A program made the position numbers and the translations under genes. From assembly GCA_007118555.1 (NCBI GenBank), contig SKRJ01000019.1, forward strand, positions 1-8,125: DNA of 8,125 bases, written 5' to 3'. Below, piece after piece: positions 5,061-8,125 of this stretch (positions are counted from its first letter, which is position 1; every line of letters begins with the position of its first letter). The stretch comes from Anaerolineae bacterium (GTDB lineage: Bacteria; Chloroflexota; Anaerolineae; UBA1429). The notes beneath the pieces are model-generated. The model saw only the letters and a list, made by a program, of their open reading frames with translations. It was not told the origin of the DNA and did not search any database.

Positions 5061-7051
5061 CCCAGAGCCCCCAGTGTCAGACGGCTCACGCAGCGATCGC
5101 GCAAGAGCGTGATCTCTTCAACGAGGCGGACCAGCACCCGCTCCTTGGCTTGGGCGGGTAGGGCCGCCTCGTTGGCGTGCAGGGCGATATGGTCCCAGAT
5201 CTCGAGCTCGGGCCGCAGGGGCACGCTGACCTGGTCCTGTCGTCCCCAACTCTTGGCCAGGTCCAGCATGTGCCCCGCGATCCCCGCTGCCATCGCCTCG
5301 CTCGCCACCCGGTTGTCCTCCAGCATGCGCGAGAACCGCTGCCCCATCGCCTGCGACGCCGCCACATCCTCGGCCTCCGCATAGGCATCATGGGCCTCGG
5401 AGGCGACGCTGACATGGGTATGCCGGTAGCGCCCCCATCCATAGGCGGCCTCGCGTATCTCGTTCGCGGTCCCGATCTCGGCCGACGATTCCTGTGAGGC
5501 GGGGTAGCCCATTACCTGCAGCGTATCGTCAGCCGCGGGTCGCGCCACGGCGCACCCCAGGCGCAATAGGGCCCGCATCGCCGTCAGCGCACTCTGGTGG
5601 GGATGCAGGCCGAAATGTGGCAACACGGCCTCGACGCCCGGCGCGTCGGCGACCTCGATCCGCAGGCCCACCCGGCCACCGATCTCGGCCAGCAGCCACG
5701 CAATGGTGCGGTGATACCATTCGATCGACTCGACCGGCCGCCAGAGGGCCAGCAGCCCATAGGCGTCCAGCGCCTCGAGGCGCAGACGTCCCGCCCCGTG
5801 CCCCTCGCTCATCGTGGCCGTGGTGACATAATAGTTGGGCGTATCGATGGTCTCGACGCCCGCCGCCGTCCGATAGCCGCGCCGCAGGCGCACTGCCGAC
5901 AGCGGCTTGACGGGGCGGGCCGCCGAATCGGCATGGCCCGGGTTGCGATAGGCCAGCGTGGGGTCCAACAGCTCTACGGTGAGGCTGCCGGGCTCGTCGC
6001 GCTCTGCAACGCGCCGTGCCGAGAGCACATCGACGGGCCCCAGGCTCATCCACTCGTAGAGCTGCTTGTCGAACAGCGGCGCGCGCACGAGCCGGCGGCG
6101 ATGGCCGGCATAGACCGTCTTGGTGGCTCCGTCATAGGCCAGATGCCAGCGCTGCGCCGATACATCCGCCTCAGCCAGGGGACAGATCTGACCAAAATGC
6201 TGGGCGTTATCATCCCGCGCCACCGCGCTCACCGGCAGGCCCCAGCCGTGGAGCGGGCCCGTGTGACGTTCCACCCAGGTGGCCACAATCCCCAGATCAA
6301 AGAGGCGCGTGAGGCTCGGCAAGACGATGGCGGCCACATCCGAGCCGCCCTGGTCGCCGCCGGGCGCCAGCGGACGGGCCGTCGTAAACGTTGGCACCGG
6401 CTCTTTGCTGTCGAACTCGACCTTGAAGAGCTGCCCTCGACTGCTGTACAGGATATGACCCCACTGGGCGTCCGCATCATAATAGACCGCCACTCCCTGG
6501 GGCTGGGGCGTCGTCACACTCAATAGCGTATAGGGCCCCGTCCACATGGCGCCCGTTCGATGATAGGCATGCAGCTGATCCTCCAGTATCAGGGCCCAGT
6601 CGCCCCAGGCGGCAAGCCAGGGCGCCTGTCCGGCGGTATGCATCACATGTGACGGCGACCAGGTGACCCCATCGTCGGTCGAGATGCGGGCCATGACCTG
6701 ATGCGCTGTGGCGCCCTCGTACAGCAGGAGCCATGTGTAGGGCGCCATCCAAGACACGGCCACATCGCAGGCATACTGGGCATCGCTGGCCGCCAGCGTC
6801 CACGCCTCCCAGGCTGCAGGGTCGTGATGGGCCCACACCCGCACCGTCCAGATCTGGCCGGCGTCGTCCGAGACGGCCCGCAGCGTGATCGAGCCATTGT
6901 TGAACTGGGCCACGCGCCCCACGTCGGGGCCTGCAGGCCAGTCGTGCAAAATGCTCCAACGAAGACGGCGATCCTCGACGATGGCCTGGATGATCGGCTC
7001 GTTCGGCGTGGACTGGGCAGCTTCCCGCAGCGTCTGTGTGATCGGTTGCAT
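5057..7051 (-). CDS. Phage tail hub/baseplate-like protein with Asp-box region
   Basis: This 664-residue protein has two apparent halves. Residues about 1-330 are rich in Trp and beta-forming sequence and contain a canonical Asp-box, STDDGVTW (124-131), fitting SxDxGxTW as in sialidase-type beta-propellers. Residues about 340-664 (VELLDPTLAYRNPG, RLRLEALDAYGLL, then a helical stretch and LELWD-like ELEIWDHIALH at 615-625) resemble tail hub or baseplate proteins of contractile-tail phages and related particles. The likely role is a tail-tip component, perhaps with surface-glycan or receptor binding in the N-terminal half. The catalytic residues of a sialidase are not evident. The ATG at 7051 has AAAGAGG four bases upstream. 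The gene follows the OB-fold gene by 37 bases on the same strand, and its stop shares a CTAG with the convergent zinc-ribbon gene. The family assignment is by resemblance, not by search. Confidence 0.6.
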   Translation of the reverse strand: MQPITQTLREAAQSTPNEPIIQAIVEDRRLRWSILHDWPAGPDVGRVAQFNNGSITLRAVSDDAGQIWTVRVWAHHDPAAWEAWTLAASDAQYACDVAVSWMAPYTWLLLYEGATAHQVMARISTDDGVTWSPSHVMHTAGQAPWLAAWGDWALILEDQLHAYHRTGAMWTGPYTLLSVTTPQPQGVAVYYDADAQWGHILYSSRGQLFKVEFDSKEPVPTFTTARPLAPGGDQGGSDVAAIVLPSLTRLFDLGIVATWVERHTGPLHGWGLPVSAVARDDNAQHFGQICPLAEADVSAQRWHLAYDGATKTVYAGHRRRLVRAPLFDKQLYEWMSLGPVDVLSARRVAERDEPGSLTVELLDPTLAYRNPGHADSAARPVKPLSAVRLRRGYRTAAGVETIDTPNYYVTTATMSEGHGAGRLRLEALDAYGLLALWRPVESIEWYHRTIAWLLAEIGGRVGLRIEVADAPGVEAVLPHFGLHPHQSALTAMRALLRLGCAVARPAADDTLQVMGYPASQESSAEIGTANEIREAAYGWGRYRHTHVSVASEAHDAYAEAEDVAASQAMGQRFSRMLEDNRVASEAMAAGIAGHMLDLAKSWGRQDQVSVPLRPELEIWDHIALHANEAALPAQAKERVLVRLVEEITLLRDRCVSRLTLGALG

Positions 7052-7088
7052 GGCGCCTCTTTATCCTGTAGCGGTGAACGGTCGCGAC

Positions 7089-7718
7089 CTATTCCGGGGC
7101 GGGGCCGGGCAGCGCCAGCACCGACAGATGCACGCCCGCTGGCATGACCTGATCACCCGCCTGTTGCTGCATAAAGCCGATCTCGAACGAGTACGTGTCG
7201 GGCGGATAGGTCTCCACCGTGCCATAGCCCAGCCCCAGTTGGTACCAGGTGCCCGCGGTGGCGTTGCCCACGATGCACGTCGGGCCGATGGGCTCTCCAT
7301 CGAGCAACGTGCGACAGATCAGGTTCCACGCCCGGTTGTTCTGCGCCACATAGGCGCCGGTGAACAGCACCCAAAAGCGGCTGTGGACCGCGACGGTCAG
7401 CTCGACCGAGAGGTAGGGGTGGGCGACATAGACCATGTTCGCGGGGGCGGTGATGGTGTGGAACGCGCCATAGTCGTCGGCGCCCGATAGCGGATAGCTC
7501 GCCGGCTCGCCATAGGGCGCCAATAGCACCTGGCCCACATCACCAAACAGCAGCACCAGCGCTCGCGTGCCCGCCGGCAGCAGCTCGCCCGGCACGTCGC
7601 TGCTCACCGGCACGTCCTGCAGGCGCGCCGTCGGATGCCCCAGGGGGCGCACCGTGGCCGTGTGGGCCACCGGGTCGTAGGCCTCGATCAGGGCGCGGAT
7701 GATCCTTGTCTCGCTCAT
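7089..7718 (-). CDS. Baseplate spike-like protein with N-terminal OB-fold
   Basis: This 209-residue protein starts with a pattern seen in phage gpV/gp5-type spike proteins: IEAYDPVAHTATVRP (11-25), ARLQDVPVS (31-39), then LLPAGTRALVLLFGDVGQVLLAPYG (47-70, key residues Gly50 and LVLLFGD). This is the OB-fold that docks on the tail hub. Residues about 80-205 are beta-rich with many aromatic residues and no strong motif; they may form a tip or receptor-binding domain. The start at 7718 is set by a perfect AGGAGG-type site. A longer upstream reading frame would run into the preceding gene and is rejected. The hub-like gene lies directly downstream, which supports a tail module. There is no catalytic motif, so lysozyme activity is not suggested. 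Confidence 0.6.
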   Translation of the reverse strand: MSETRIIRALIEAYDPVAHTATVRPLGHPTARLQDVPVSSDVPGELLPAGTRALVLLFGDVGQVLLAPYGEPASYPLSGADDYGAFHTITAPANMVYVAHPYLSVELTVAVHSRFWVLFTGAYVAQNNRAWNLICRTLLDGEPIGPTCIVGNATAGTWYQLGLGYGTVETYPPDTYSFEIGFMQQQAGDQVMPAGVHLSVLALPGPAPE

Positions 7719-7722
7719 AGAG

Positions 7723-7729
7723 CCTCCTT
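7723..7729 (-). promoter_or_regulatory. Perfect Shine-Dalgarno site for the OB-fold gene
   Basis: The reverse strand reads AAGGAGG here, four bases before the ATG at 7718. This fixes the start of the OB-fold gene and shows that the organism uses canonical anti-Shine-Dalgarno pairing. Confidence 0.75.
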
Positions 7730-7777
7730 GGCGGAACGCCGGGGTCTGCCTTCGCACCTGCTCATGCCATCCCTCCC

Positions 7778-8125
7778 CTATAGCAGATCCCACGAGACGC
7801 GGGCGTCGCCGCTTGAGATCCGTCTGTGTCGCATGGCGTCCCAGGCTCGATCGGCCAGGGCCTGGCGGGCGTTGGCCCAGGCCAGTAGTTGCTGCGGCGT
7901 CCAACCGCTGACATTGACCTTGCCGATGGCGGCCTGGCAGCGCTGCATGGCCGCGGAGGCCGTCGCCAGCAGCACGATCAGCTCCACGCCCGTGGCATCC
8001 AGCGTCGTGGTTTCAGCCCCGTCCAGCTCGGCGATGGTATGCGGACGCAGGTAGAACAGGCGCAACCGCGTGGCCGGGGTGCCCCGGGGCGGATCGGTCG
8101 TGTCCAGGTAGAGGGTGTCCCGATC
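7778..8125 (-). CDS. Unknown protein of the phage-like cluster, 5' end outside window
   Basis: The frame is open from the window edge to a TAG at 7778-7780, giving 115 visible residues. A TTG at 8065 could start it, but the 20 upstream codons stay open and read like protein (LYLDTTDPPRG), so the gene most likely begins beyond the window. The central part (FYLRPHTIAELDGAETTTLDATGVELIVLLATASAAM) is followed by a helical region (TPQQLLAWANARQALADRAW). The HTIxxLDGAETTTL stretch resembles small structural or head-tail connection proteins of phage-like clusters, but I cannot name the family. It is 59 bases upstream of the OB-fold gene on the same strand and is probably in the same operon. Confidence 0.6.
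   Translation of the reverse strand, partial: DRDTLYLDTTDPPRGTPATRLRLFYLRPHTIAELDGAETTTLDATGVELIVLLATASAAMQRCQAAIGKVNVSGWTPQQLLAWANARQALADRAWDAMRHRRISSGDARVSWDLL

Noticed and set aside
5597..6526. 309-codon open frame on the + strand opposite the tail-hub-like gene
   Set aside because: It is an antisense shadow in GC-rich DNA with Arg/His/Gln-rich composition. The - strand frame has domain motifs and a ribosome binding site.
7719..7904. Longer N terminus for the OB-fold gene, reaching 7904
   Set aside because: It would overlap the neighbouring gene. The perfect Shine-Dalgarno site just before the ATG at 7718 fixes the shorter start.

Overview
The window is GC-rich, gene-dense and prokaryotic. 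Shine-Dalgarno sequences are clear, GTG and TTG are probably used as starts, and there is one good sigma70-like promoter. The bacterial promoter, a LysW-type zinc ribbon and phage-tail-like genes fit a bacterium. Chloroflexota is my best guess, but it rests on general gene flavour and is low confidence. An archaeal origin is less likely but not excluded, because the eukaryote-like topoisomerase IB found here is otherwise best known from Thaumarchaeota.

Region 1 (1-2246, + strand) is a tightly spaced set of three genes: the 3' part of a coiled-coil-like protein, a CPBP/CAAX-type intramembrane protease, and an APH/choline-kinase-fold phosphotransferase. The gaps are 7 and 16 bases, so they probably form one operon. 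It is followed by a strong hairpin (2265-2298).

Region 2 (2299-5060, + strand) is the most interesting part. It holds a 753-residue type IB topoisomerase of the large eukaryotic kind, not the short poxvirus-like kind usual in bacteria. All five catalytic residues are in place (Arg281, Lys319, Arg389, His432, Tyr549). It has a long basic coiled-coil linker and an extra C-terminal GNAT-like domain whose acetyl-CoA loop looks degenerate. Downstream, under its own recognisable promoter, is a 115-residue protein with a LysW-like four-cysteine zinc ribbon and a very acidic, tryptophan-studded tail. It lacks the EDWGE terminus that LysW uses to carry amino acids.

Region 3 (5057-8125, - strand) converges on region 2, and both stop codons share one CTAG. 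In transcription order it encodes a truncated protein of unknown function, a baseplate-spike-like OB-fold protein, and a large tail-hub-like protein with an Asp-box. This looks like the end of a prophage, phage-derived particle or gene-transfer-agent tail module. Whether the topoisomerase and acidic zinc ribbon belong to that element or are chromosomal neighbours cannot be decided from this window. No tRNA, rRNA, CRISPR array or insertion sequence was seen, and no stretch over 300 bases lacks a gene.
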